Assembly: GCF_050908235.1 (NCBI RefSeq)
Contig: NZ_CP194340.1
DNA from: Pseudoramibacter alactolyticus
GTDB taxonomy: Bacteria; Bacillota; Clostridia; Eubacteriales; Eubacteriaceae
Reading direction: 5' to 3' (one strand)
DNA length: 64,000 nucleotides
The notes beneath the pieces are model-generated. The model searched no databases. It saw only the letters and a list, made by a program, of their open reading frames with translations, and was not told the origin of the DNA. Both the position numbers and the translations under genes were made by a program. Positions 27,715 through 36,025 of this stretch are shown here, piece after piece (within the stretch, counting starts at the first letter, position 1; each line of letters begins with the position of its first letter).

Positions 27715-28322
27715 TTACACGTTTACGTGTCTGCGAGGAGCATAAGGCTTTGTCCGACATATGTCGGAAAAAGTTTTCTCACATTGTTTGTTCGTTGTGC
27801 ATTGGGGTCGAAGGTCGCAATGTTCGCAGTTGAATGGAATGCTTTTATATACTTGATAACCGTTGCGATCGATCGCTGCATCATAAGGCGTCTTATTGTT
27901 GGGACAGATGACAAAGCGATAGTATGGATCATAAACGCAGTCATATCTTTTAAAGAAACCTCTTTTGGTCATAGGTCGTTTGTAAGGCAGTGACGGGATA
28001 CGGCCGTTATCAATGATTTGTTTGCAGATCCACGGGATTTTGTAACCGGCATCGGCTGTAACCACTCGAATCCGGGGATAATGGTTGGTTACCTTTTGAT
28101 AGAGGCCGTCAAAGGCAACGCTGTCATGGACATTCCCTGGGGTAATGACTGTGTCTAAGATGAAGTTGTTGCGATCACAGACGGTGTGGGCGCTGTAGGC
28201 GAACACCACTTTGTGTTCGCCTTTATGAAAAATACCGCCTCCGGGATCGGTTGTCGATTCATTGATGAATTTCGTCCCCGGAGGCGTTGGTCCGTCAAAT
28301 GGTTTTTTCCCATGGGTCTTAC
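27715..28322 (-). pseudogene. IS1182-family transposase fragment, truncated at both ends
   Basis: On the minus strand the reading runs from about 28322 (KPFDGPTPPGTKFINESTTD) through FHKGEHKVVFAYSAHTVCD, VITPGNVHDSVAFDGLY and VVTADAGYKIPWI (catalytic Asp region) to CEHCDLRPQCT. It then ends in unrelated codons. The N-terminal third and the C-terminal Glu region are missing. It abuts the IS200 remnant tail to tail. Confidence 0.8.
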
Positions 28323-28366
28323 AGTCCCTGTGAAATAATAAAAGAAAAAGAGCCAGACGGCAAATT

Positions 28367-28390
28367 TGAAGTGAACCCCTGAGTTGGACA
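28367..28390. repeat. Solo IS3-type terminal repeat
   Basis: TGAAGTGAACCCC followed by TGAGTTGGACA matches the inner pattern of common IS3-group ends. No IS3 gene lies beside it. It may be a scar. The CCCCTGAG...CTTAGGGG arms next to it can also fold, followed by a T-rich run. Confidence 0.4.
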
Positions 28391-28432
28391 GCAGCTTAGG
28401 GGTTTATTTTATTTTCTGAGGATTTCCCGGAA

Positions 28433-29422
28433 TCAGCAGTATTTTTTCCGGTATTCGCTGGGGGAGATTCCGTATTTTTGGTGGAATATCTTGCCGAAAT
28501 AGCTGCTGTTGTTAAAACCACAGCATTCCCCGATTTCTGTGATCGATTTAGTGGTATTGAGCAGCTGGTTGCAGGCTTGCTGCAGGCGGATCAGTCTCAA
28601 ATAGGCAAGCGGCGTGGTGTGCATTTGTGTTTGAAACACACGGTTGCATTCACGGACACTGCACTGAGCGGCAGCCGCAAGCTCTTTTAGGGAAAACTCT
28701 TCGTCAAAATGGGCATTGAGAAAAATAACCATGGTTTTCAGCCGGTCGGATGAAGGTTTTTCTTGAATATTTTTTCTATATTTCCGGGAAGCATCCAAGA
28801 ATTCTATCCATAATCTGGAAATCTTTTCTCTGATGTAGATCTCAAAATAAGGTTCGCGCGCGGTGTAGAGCTTAAAAGCTTCCCGCATGCATGCGGCAGC
28901 TTTTTTGGAAGCTTCTGAATCTCTTTTAAATCTGTAGAGATAGAAATTTCCATTGGTTACGATTGGCCGCACGTATTTGCTCATGATGTCCGTGTTGACA
29001 GAACCGCCGAGAAAAGACGGCTGGAAGAGGTGTTCTTCAAACAGACAGCGGCTGCCGGGAACACCCTTGACCATATGGGCGATATCCGAATTAATAAATC
29101 CGATATCATTTTCTTCAAATCTGTAGACGGTACCGGGGACAGAATAATCCAGTGCTCCCCGGATGATACGAAAAAATTGCAGGGCACTATGCCAGTGCCA
29201 TGGATATAGGCTGTCCGGATAAGCTTCTAATCTGCACAAATCCGAAAAATAAGAAAACTTTTCCGTATTCAACTGACTGGTTTCTTCCATGGTTGAAGGG
29301 TTAATGCTTAGATGACTCAATTTTCCGAATTTTTGCTCATTGGTAAAATTATCATAATTTAGAAGCGATCTATTATAGTCGGGGAAACCGGCCAGATCCT
29401 TATAAATTTCGTCTGTTTGCAT
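28433..29422 (-). CDS. AraC-family transcriptional regulator
   Basis: 329 aa. The N-terminal half is a cupin-like sensor (YPWHWHSALQFFRIIRGALDY). The C-terminal 100 residues hold two HTH units (FSLKELAAAAQCSVRECNRV and ITEIGECCGFNNSSYFGKIF), ending KYGISPSEYRKKYC. GGCGGAGAG precedes the ATG. It is divergent from the BCCT/2-oxoacid oxidoreductase operon, so it is the likely activator of that operon in response to its substrate (inference from arrangement). Confidence 0.9.
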   Translation of the reverse strand: MQTDEIYKDLAGFPDYNRSLLNYDNFTNEQKFGKLSHLSINPSTMEETSQLNTEKFSYFSDLCRLEAYPDSLYPWHWHSALQFFRIIRGALDYSVPGTVYRFEENDIGFINSDIAHMVKGVPGSRCLFEEHLFQPSFLGGSVNTDIMSKYVRPIVTNGNFYLYRFKRDSEASKKAAACMREAFKLYTAREPYFEIYIREKISRLWIEFLDASRKYRKNIQEKPSSDRLKTMVIFLNAHFDEEFSLKELAAAAQCSVRECNRVFQTQMHTTPLAYLRLIRLQQACNQLLNTTKSITEIGECCGFNNSSYFGKIFHQKYGISPSEYRKKYC

Positions 29423-29453
29423 ATATCTCTCCGCCTTTCAGGGACCTATAATA

Positions 29454-29481
29454 AGTATAAATAAACGGTTACAAAAATCAA
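29454..29481 (-). promoter_or_regulatory. Probable promoter of the AraC gene
   Basis: On the minus strand TTGATT, 16 bases, TATACT, about 32 bases from the gene start. Confidence 0.45.
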
Positions 29482-29637
29482 GCGAAAATTATCAATGATG
29501 TACAGGGCCCTTCGTGCATAGAAAAAGTATTGGTCTTAATCAATTTTGCCAGGGAAAAGGTGGTTTGGAGGTGAATGAATAAGAAAACTATTACTTGTTG
29601 GCAGCCCATACAATGGATGTGTTTTATGGAGAATAGT

Positions 29638-31245
29638 ATGGAGAAGAAAAAGATCAACAAAATTGCCTTTTGGCCAGCAATTATCATTTTGCTTTGTTTT
29701 ATCGCCGCCGGAATTGTCTGGACGGAGCAGGTTGGAGCAATAATGACAAAGCTGTTGTATGGAATGGCCAATTTCTTTGGCGCTTATATCAATATTTTGT
29801 CATTGGTATTTATTATTCTTGCAGTTGTATTTTTGATCGGCAGATATGGCGATGTGGTGATCGGAGGTAAAGAAGCAAAACCGGAATATAGTATGCCGTC
29901 TTGGTGTGCTATGTCGATCTGTTCCGGGATTGGAACCGGCCTTTTGTTCTGGGCGATGGGAGAGCCGATTTTTCATTATATGACAACACCGGCCGCGATT
30001 GCGGCGGCGGGATCCAGGCGAGCCGGTATCTTCGCGGTATCCCAGGCGATGTGGGATTGGAGTTTCGTTCAGTACTGCATGTATGCGATTTGCGGAGCGG
30101 CCTTTGCCATAATCTGTTTTAACCGCAAACGAAGCCTGTCGTTTGCTTCTTTGATCGAGTGCGCGACGGGTAAAAGCAATAAGCATCTGAATATGCTGAT
30201 TACAGCAGTCGTAATTTTCTGTCTGATGGGAGCGACATCCAATTCTATGGGCGTAGGGCTGATGCAAATCGGTGCCGGCCTGGAAGCGGCATTCGGGATT
30301 CCGCAGTCAAGCGTTACTTGGCTGATCGCGGCGGTAGGTATTACCATCGTTTTCGTCCTTTCCTGCGTATCCGGGATCGGCAAAGGACTAAAATATATTT
30401 CCACAGCTTGTATGTATTTCTTTATCTTCCTGCTTGTTTATGTCTTCATCTGTGGAAACACAGAATTTATCACTAAGATCACATCAGAATCTATCGGATT
30501 TATGATAGACAACTTCGGAACCATGACAACCATGATGAATGCCATGGCTCCAAAGGACAAATGGTTTGCGGACTGGATCGTGCAGTACTGGTCATCCTTT
30601 ATCGTGTATGCGCCGGTCATTGGTTTATTCCTCGCCCGCATGGGAAAAGGGCGGACGGTCCGGACCTTTATGCTGGTGCAGATCCTGGTTCCTTCGATCT
30701 TTTGTGTTCTGTGGATCGGCGTTTTCGGCGGGCAGACCATCTTCCTGCAGACATCGGGAACGCTCAACATCTGGAAAGCGGTCAACACATCCGGCATGCA
30801 GGCGACGGTCTTTCAGATTCTGGGAACCTTGCCGGGGAGTAAGCTGATCATATTGATGTTCCTAATTACGGTTACCCTGAGCTTTTGTACGTTGGCGGAT
30901 CCAATGGCATCCGTTGCTGCGACGCTTTCTGTCGATGGCATGAATGCAGATGATGAAGCACCGAGGACGCAGAAGATTTTAGTTGGCTGTATTTTAGGCG
31001 GCACGGCATATACCTTGGTTGCCACGGGAGGTATTAATTCCGTAAGAGGGATGTTTACCTTGGTGGGGCTGCTGCAAAGCGTTGCCCTAATCCTATGCGC
31101 GATGGTTTTGTTTAAATATGCTAAACGTTGTTACCGATTGCCTAATTGCGGCTGCCTGGAAAAGAGTGAAGCGGAGATGACGAAAGAGGAAAGGGAGGCC
31201 GAAGAAGTGGAAGTCAAGAAAAATGAGTGGATGAGCATACGATAA
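29638..31245 (+). CDS. BCCT-family transporter (betaine/carnitine/choline type)
   Basis: Secondary transporter with about 12 membrane helices, 535 aa from ATG 29638 (MEKKKINKIAFWPAIIILLC). That start has GGAG seven bases upstream and a typical cytoplasmic lead. An in-frame ATG at 29575 would add 21 untypical residues and has its ribosome site only three bases away. The family marks are SMPSWCAMSICSGIGTGLLFWAMGEPIFHY and the Trp-rich substrate segment AVSQAMWDWSFVQYCMYAICG. It is the first gene of a catabolic operon, so it probably imports the quaternary amine or proline-like compound handled by the following enzymes. Confidence 0.9.
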   Translation: MEKKKINKIAFWPAIIILLCFIAAGIVWTEQVGAIMTKLLYGMANFFGAYINILSLVFIILAVVFLIGRYGDVVIGGKEAKPEYSMPSWCAMSICSGIGTGLLFWAMGEPIFHYMTTPAAIAAAGSRRAGIFAVSQAMWDWSFVQYCMYAICGAAFAIICFNRKRSLSFASLIECATGKSNKHLNMLITAVVIFCLMGATSNSMGVGLMQIGAGLEAAFGIPQSSVTWLIAAVGITIVFVLSCVSGIGKGLKYISTACMYFFIFLLVYVFICGNTEFITKITSESIGFMIDNFGTMTTMMNAMAPKDKWFADWIVQYWSSFIVYAPVIGLFLARMGKGRTVRTFMLVQILVPSIFCVLWIGVFGGQTIFLQTSGTLNIWKAVNTSGMQATVFQILGTLPGSKLIILMFLITVTLSFCTLADPMASVAATLSVDGMNADDEAPRTQKILVGCILGGTAYTLVATGGINSVRGMFTLVGLLQSVALILCAMVLFKYAKRCYRLPNCGCLEKSEAEMTKEEREAEEVEVKKNEWMSIR

Positions 31246-31321
31246 CGGCAAGGCCGTTTCGTATTCGGCTGGATGTTACGGATTTAAATGAAAATAGCCA
31301 AATGGAATGAGGAGATAAACA

Positions 31322-32389
31322 ATGAGTTTTAAAAGAGTGATTAATGTCGTTGAAACACATGACGGGGAACCGATGAGAGTCGTAACCGGCGGCGTCGGGC
31401 ATATTCCGGGGGGTTCGGTTTATGAAATGGAAGAGTACCTGCGCACGAAATCGGATGGTCTGCGTAAATTCCTGCTTCGCGAACCCAGGGGATACCCGCC
31501 GCTTTGCTGTAATATCTTGGTTCCGCCGAAAAATCCCAAAGCTGATGCCGGCTTCATCATTATGGAGCAGACGGAATATCCGATGATGTCCGGCGGCAAC
31601 GTCATCTCTGTGGCAACTGTACTGATTGAGACAGGAATCCTGCCGACGAAAGAGGGAATCAATGAGTTTACGCTGGAAGCTCCCGCCGGGCTGATCGGCA
31701 TCACAGCCAAGGTTGAGAATGGCAAAGCAGTGGCCGTAACCTTTAAGAATGTTCCGGCCTTCGCGGTTTATACAGACAAAGAGATTGAAGTGCCCCATAT
31801 CGGGTACGGGGTGGAAAAGGTTAAAGTCGATGTTGCCTGGGGTGGTATGTTCTATGTAATGGCAGATGTGCGCCAGTTCCCGTGGATAGAGCTGAAACCG
31901 GAAAACGGCAGAGAGATCACCAGGGTATCCTCTTTAATTCTGAAAGCGGCACAGGATCAGCTGCCGGTTGCCCATCCGAATTATCCGGGAGTGGGAATTA
32001 CGATTTCACAGTTGTTCGGACCTTCCGCGCATCCAGAGAAGTCTGATGTTCAGAATGCGGTCACGGTTGCCAGTGGAGCGGTTGATTTTGATAATCCTTC
32101 CACATGGATCGGGGCGCTGGATCGCTGTCCATGTGGGACAGGCACCTGTGCAAGAATGGCAGCGATGTATGTCAAAGGAGAGCTTGACTTGAATCAGCCG
32201 TTCCGTCATGAAGGTCTGCTCGGGGTTGTCTATGAAGGTCACCTGATCGAAAAGACAAAGATTGGTGATTATGACGCACTGGTACCGACGATTACCGGTC
32301 AGTCCTGGATTTATGGTTATGGCAATTTGGTGCTCGATCCGACGGATCCATTTGAAGAAGGATTTACGATCGGCGATATCTGGGCATAA
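31322..32389 (+). CDS. Proline racemase/hydroxyproline epimerase-like enzyme with Ser at the first catalytic site
   Basis: 355 aa, proline racemase superfamily. The opening VVETHDGEPMRVVTGGV is diagnostic. The family uses two acid/base residues. The second is present as Cys in ALDRCPCGTGTCARMA. The first, normally Cys in M-C-G-H/G-N, is Ser here (MMSGGNVISVATVLIETG). Cys/Cys members racemise or epimerise and Cys/Thr members dehydrate 3-hydroxyproline; Ser/Cys types are less common. The reaction may therefore be epimerisation of a 4-hydroxyproline-like compound, but this is uncertain. It lies 76 bases after the BCCT gene and before the oxidoreductase subunits. Confidence 0.82.
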   Translation: MSFKRVINVVETHDGEPMRVVTGGVGHIPGGSVYEMEEYLRTKSDGLRKFLLREPRGYPPLCCNILVPPKNPKADAGFIIMEQTEYPMMSGGNVISVATVLIETGILPTKEGINEFTLEAPAGLIGITAKVENGKAVAVTFKNVPAFAVYTDKEIEVPHIGYGVEKVKVDVAWGGMFYVMADVRQFPWIELKPENGREITRVSSLILKAAQDQLPVAHPNYPGVGITISQLFGPSAHPEKSDVQNAVTVASGAVDFDNPSTWIGALDRCPCGTGTCARMAAMYVKGELDLNQPFRHEGLLGVVYEGHLIEKTKIGDYDALVPTITGQSWIYGYGNLVLDPTDPFEEGFTIGDIWA

Positions 32390-32425
32390 ATTTAAAAAGA
32401 TATCCGAATGCCGATAACGAATGGT

Positions 32426-32449
32426 CCTCTCCCGATGTTTCGGGAGAGG
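32426..32449 (+). promoter_or_regulatory. Intercistronic hairpin
   Basis: Perfect 10-base stem CCTCTCCCGA/TCGGGAGAGG with loop TGTT, not followed by T residues. It sits between the racemase-like gene and the ferredoxin. It may mark an mRNA processing or stability point that changes subunit ratios. Confidence 0.5.
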
Positions 32450-32497
32450 AAGCGGAAGGACAATCAATCGCATGACTCAAAGAGGAGGAAGAAGCAA

Positions 32498-32695
32498 ATG
32501 GCGAAGGCAAAAGCAGATACGGATCTCTGCAAGGGGTGCCGCTTGTGTGTGGGGGTATGCCCGGTAAAAGCGATCGAGCCTTTAACAGAAGTAAACAAAA
32601 AGGGCTATGAGATCATTAGAATTGATGAAGAAGCCTGTATCGGGTGCGGACAGTGCTATGTGATGTGCCCGGATTATGTGTTCACAGTCGAATAA
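32498..32695 (+). CDS. Ferredoxin-type subunit (delta) of 2-oxoacid:ferredoxin oxidoreductase
   Basis: 65 aa with two [4Fe-4S] motifs, CKGCRLCVGVCP and CIGCGQCYVMCP. ATG 32498 is chosen because AGAGGAGGAAG lies just upstream. The longer in-frame start at 32408 gives a charged lead and overlaps the hairpin. It carries electrons from the TPP subunit to ferredoxin. The next gene starts 18 bases later. Confidence 0.92.
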   Translation: MAKAKADTDLCKGCRLCVGVCPVKAIEPLTEVNKKGYEIIRIDEEACIGCGQCYVMCPDYVFTVE

Positions 32696-32713
32696 TCAGT
32701 CAAGAGGAAAACA

Positions 32714-33799
32714 ATGAGCAAAGATTATGTATTGATGAAGGGAAATGAGGCGATTGCGGAAGCAGCGCTGCGCGCAGGTTGTCGATTTTATGCCGGGTAT
32801 CCGATCACACCGCAGAGCGAGATCCTGGAATATATGTCAGCCCATATGGCAGACAGAGGCGGCACATTCATCCAGGGTGAAAGTGAGATCGCCAGCATGA
32901 GCATGCTTTGGGGGGCGGCAGCCTGCGGGGAAAGGGTCATGTCCAGCTCCTCCGGCCCGGGATACGATCTCAAGCAGGAGGGAATTTCCTATCTTTCTTC
33001 TTATAACCTGCCGGCGGTTATTGCGGACGTGATGCGTTATGGGGTAGGCGACGGTGAAATCACGGAAGGTCAGGATTCTTATTGGCTGGCTACAAAAGGC
33101 GGCGGACATGGGGATTCCAGACAGATCGTTTTATATCCGGCTTCTGTTCAGGAATGCGCGGATTTGACCTATCTCGCCTTTGATCTGGCAGAAAAATATC
33201 GGACGGTGGTTATCCTGTTGAGTGACGGTGGGATCAGTCAGATGATCGAAAAGGTAGCGCTTCCGGAGGCGAAAGAGCACGATAAAACCAAATTCGATTG
33301 GGCCATAAAACCCTATAAAACGGCAGAAGAGCCCAAAGTCAAGGTTACCAATTTAGACCGTTCCATGGATTATGGCGACTATGACCGGATGATGCGCGAT
33401 AAATTTGCCGCGATGCACGAAGCAGAGCAAAGATGGGAAAGTGTACAGACAGAAGACGCAGAGTTGATTTTAGTAGCCTGCGGCATCTCGTCAAGGATCT
33501 GTCAGTCGGCCGTTCGTCAGGCAAGGGCGCAGGGGATGAGGCTGGGCCTGATTCGGCCGATTTCCTGCTGGCCGTATCCGGGAAAAGCATTTGCTGACCT
33601 GCCGAAAGGTCTGAAGGGCTTTGTGACCGTGGAGATGAGCCTTTCGGCACAAATGGGACAGGATCTTATGCTTGCGACAAAATGCAGCTATCCGGTCTAT
33701 GGATACCTGACCAGCAAATATGTAGCGAAGACAACCGAGTTGGTGACGTATTGCAAAAGTGTACTCGCTGGCAACGAGAAAGAACTGGGGGTGCTCTGA
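32714..33799 (+). CDS. 2-oxoacid:ferredoxin oxidoreductase, alpha subunit
   Basis: 361 aa. KGNEAIAEAALRAGCRFYAGYPITPQSEILEYM is typical of the VorB/KorA alpha subunit, with FIQGESEIASMSMLWGAAACG and SSSGPGYDLKQEG following. It forms, with the beta, gamma and delta proteins, an oxygen-sensitive enzyme converting a 2-oxoacid plus CoA to acyl-CoA, CO2 and reduced ferredoxin. Four separate genes in delta-alpha-beta-gamma order suit the 2-oxoglutarate or branched-chain type. The substrate cannot be decided from sequence. Confidence 0.92.
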   Translation: MSKDYVLMKGNEAIAEAALRAGCRFYAGYPITPQSEILEYMSAHMADRGGTFIQGESEIASMSMLWGAAACGERVMSSSSGPGYDLKQEGISYLSSYNLPAVIADVMRYGVGDGEITEGQDSYWLATKGGGHGDSRQIVLYPASVQECADLTYLAFDLAEKYRTVVILLSDGGISQMIEKVALPEAKEHDKTKFDWAIKPYKTAEEPKVKVTNLDRSMDYGDYDRMMRDKFAAMHEAEQRWESVQTEDAELILVACGISSRICQSAVRQARAQGMRLGLIRPISCWPYPGKAFADLPKGLKGFVTVEMSLSAQMGQDLMLATKCSYPVYGYLTSKYVAKTTELVTYCKSVLAGNEKELGVL

Positions 33800-33800
33800 A

Positions 33801-34544
33801 ATGGCAATTGTAAGAAAAAAACCGGAAATGATCGGACAGCAGGTTGGCTGGTGCGGCGGCTGTGGCCACGGAATCATTCAAAGACTGGTTGCAGAGTGCT
33901 GTGAGGAACTTGCCTTGGCAGAGAAGACGGTCCAGGTGGTGGATATTGCCTGCGCCTACTGGTCCATCGATGCGTTAAATGCAGATGGGATTGCCGGTCC
34001 GCACGGCAGATGCGCCGCAGTGGCGACCGGAATCAAAAAAGTCCTTCCCGGTGCGAATGTCTATGTTCATGCCGGTGACGGGTGCTCTTATGTTATCGGT
34101 CTGTCAGAGACCTGCTTTGCGGCAGAAAGGAATATTCCGATTACAATGATCGTTGCCAACAACGGTATTTTCGGTATGACCGGAGGCCAGATGTGTCCAG
34201 CCACTACATTGATCGGGGACAAGACGGTTTCGTCGAAAAAGGGACGCGACAAAGGCATCAGCGGTGACCCTTTTGACATGCTAAACATTATCTCTAATTA
34301 CGATATTGCCTATGCGGCAAGGGGGGCCCTCTATGATCCAAAGCACATCAATGAGACTAAAAAAATGATTAAAAAGGGATTTGAATATCAGAGGGATAAG
34401 AAAGGATTTTCAATGATCGAAGTCCTTTCGCCCTGTCCGACAAACTGGAAGCTCAGTCCGGTTGACGCGATGGCAAAAATTAGGGATGAAAACGAAAAAA
34501 TCTTTCCGGTGAAAACCTATGTGGATAATGGAGGAAATAGATAA
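33801..34544 (+). CDS. 2-oxoacid:ferredoxin oxidoreductase, beta subunit (TPP-binding)
   Basis: 247 aa from ATG 33801, one base after the alpha stop. The longer frame from 33759 lies inside the alpha gene and is not used. WCGGCGHGIIQRLVAE gives the Cys pair, and AGDGCSYVIG...NNGIFGMTGGQ is the thiamine diphosphate/Mg motif. The stop overlaps the gamma start (TAATG). Confidence 0.93.
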   Translation: MAIVRKKPEMIGQQVGWCGGCGHGIIQRLVAECCEELALAEKTVQVVDIACAYWSIDALNADGIAGPHGRCAAVATGIKKVLPGANVYVHAGDGCSYVIGLSETCFAAERNIPITMIVANNGIFGMTGGQMCPATTLIGDKTVSSKKGRDKGISGDPFDMLNIISNYDIAYAARGALYDPKHINETKKMIKKGFEYQRDKKGFSMIEVLSPCPTNWKLSPVDAMAKIRDENEKIFPVKTYVDNGGNR

Positions 34545-35077
34545 TGGCTGATGTAATGTTTGCCGGCATCGGTGGCCAGGGTGTCCTAACGGCCGGGAAA
34601 ATGTTAATCCAGATCGCTGCGGAAGAAGGTAAAAATGTCTGCTGGACCAGTGAATATTCCGCAGAGATGCGCGGGGGCACCGCGCTTTGTAGAGTGGTTG
34701 TGGAAGATGGGGAAGAAACGATCGGAAGTCCCTATCCGGATCGTCTTGATATTTTGTGCTGCATGACAGAAAGCGCCTATGATGCTTACGGGGCCCAGCT
34801 TAGAGATGGCGGGCTTGTCGTTATCAACACGCCGCTGTTTGGCAAGCGGAAATATCCGGATAATGTGAAGGTGCTCGGGATTGACACGCAGGCGGTAACG
34901 GAATCAGTCGGCAATGAGCGCGGGGCGAACTTGGTTTTGCTTGGGGCCATGGCAAAAGGCTGTGATCTGATCGATGTGTCAAACGAGGAACTTTTACTTG
35001 GCTGTCTGAATAAAAAGTTTAAGGGCAACTATGAATGCTTCAAAGGCGGATATGATCAAGCGATAGAAATCAAATAA
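34544..35077 (+). CDS. 2-oxoacid:ferredoxin oxidoreductase, gamma subunit
   Basis: 177 aa. The opening FAGIGGQGVLTAGKMLIQIA and YSAEMRGGTALCRVVV are diagnostic of the CoA-binding gamma domain. It is translationally coupled to the beta gene. Confidence 0.93.
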   Translation: MADVMFAGIGGQGVLTAGKMLIQIAAEEGKNVCWTSEYSAEMRGGTALCRVVVEDGEETIGSPYPDRLDILCCMTESAYDAYGAQLRDGGLVVINTPLFGKRKYPDNVKVLGIDTQAVTESVGNERGANLVLLGAMAKGCDLIDVSNEELLLGCLNKKFKGNYECFKGGYDQAIEIK

Positions 35078-35107
35078 AAAGCAGGAACAGGCAGGGAAGA
35101 ACAGGAT

Positions 35108-36025
35108 ATGAAAGATAAGATATTTTTGAGAAACGAATTAAAAAACATCTTTAAAATCGTGATAGGCTGTTTGATCTACTCGCTCTCAGTTGTGCTATTT
35201 ATCGATCCGGTGCACATTATTCCCGGATCGGTAACAGGGATCGGAGTCGTTATCAAAGCCCTTACGGGTTTTCCGATCGGCATGTTGAATATGATCGTCA
35301 ATATTCCGCTGGTAATCTGGGCGGCGATCATATTGGGGAAAAGAATTCTGATCTATACCGGTCTGACGGTGCTGCTTAATTCCCTGATGATGGATGGGCT
35401 GGCATTTTTGCCTCCTTTTACGAATAACCTTTTGCTGGCATCAATTTTTGGCGGTGTCATGATGGGCGCGGGCCTTGGAATGATTCTGGACGCCGGGGGC
35501 AGCACCGGTGGGACAACGATTGTCGGGCACATCGTCAATCATAAACGGTCGGATATCCCGATGGGAAATATTTTGATGGTTGGGGATTTTATCATCATTA
35601 CGATCGGTTCCTTCTTTCTGAAAAATTGGGATCTCCTTCTCTATTCATTGATCGATTTGTATGTATGTGTTGCCGTGATCAATCTGGTCATGTACAGCGG
35701 AAAGGTACAAAGCATGGCGGTGATCTGCTCTGAAAAGGTTTCAGAGATCGCAGACAAGATTTATGGAACCATAAATGGGAATGTGATCACAACAGATCCC
35801 GAGAAGGTAATTGTCATAACTAAAAAACAGGATATCAGCAAAATACAACATCTCGTCGAAACAACGGATCAGAAAGCTACCTGTCTGGCGTTTTATGCGG
35901 ATCATGCCTTTGGGAAATTTTATGAAAATTTTGCGGCCGCTCCGGAAGCGGATAGGGAAGATCGGACAAGCGTTGTTTCTGATACAAGGCGGGAGGAAGA
36001 ATTAAAGGAGAGCGACGAATTATGA
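35108..36025 (+). CDS. YitT-family membrane protein
   Basis: 305 aa. Five or six membrane helices in the first 200 residues (IVIGCLIYSLSVVLFIDPVHIIPGS, the usual YitT opening) are followed by a cytoplasmic DUF2179-type domain (VIVITKKQDISKIQHLVETTD). Transport function has been proposed for the family but is not established. The end overlaps the CoA-transferase start by four bases, so it belongs to the operon and may move a product or organic acid. Confidence 0.85.
   Translation: MKDKIFLRNELKNIFKIVIGCLIYSLSVVLFIDPVHIIPGSVTGIGVVIKALTGFPIGMLNMIVNIPLVIWAAIILGKRILIYTGLTVLLNSLMMDGLAFLPPFTNNLLLASIFGGVMMGAGLGMILDAGGSTGGTTIVGHIVNHKRSDIPMGNILMVGDFIIITIGSFFLKNWDLLLYSLIDLYVCVAVINLVMYSGKVQSMAVICSEKVSEIADKIYGTINGNVITTDPEKVIVITKKQDISKIQHLVETTDQKATCLAFYADHAFGKFYENFAAAPEADREDRTSVVSDTRREEELKESDEL

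Noticed and set aside
32408..32497. Longer N-terminus for the ferredoxin subunit
   Set aside because: The extra residues are highly charged, overlap an intercistronic hairpin, and the strong ribosome site belongs to ATG 32498.
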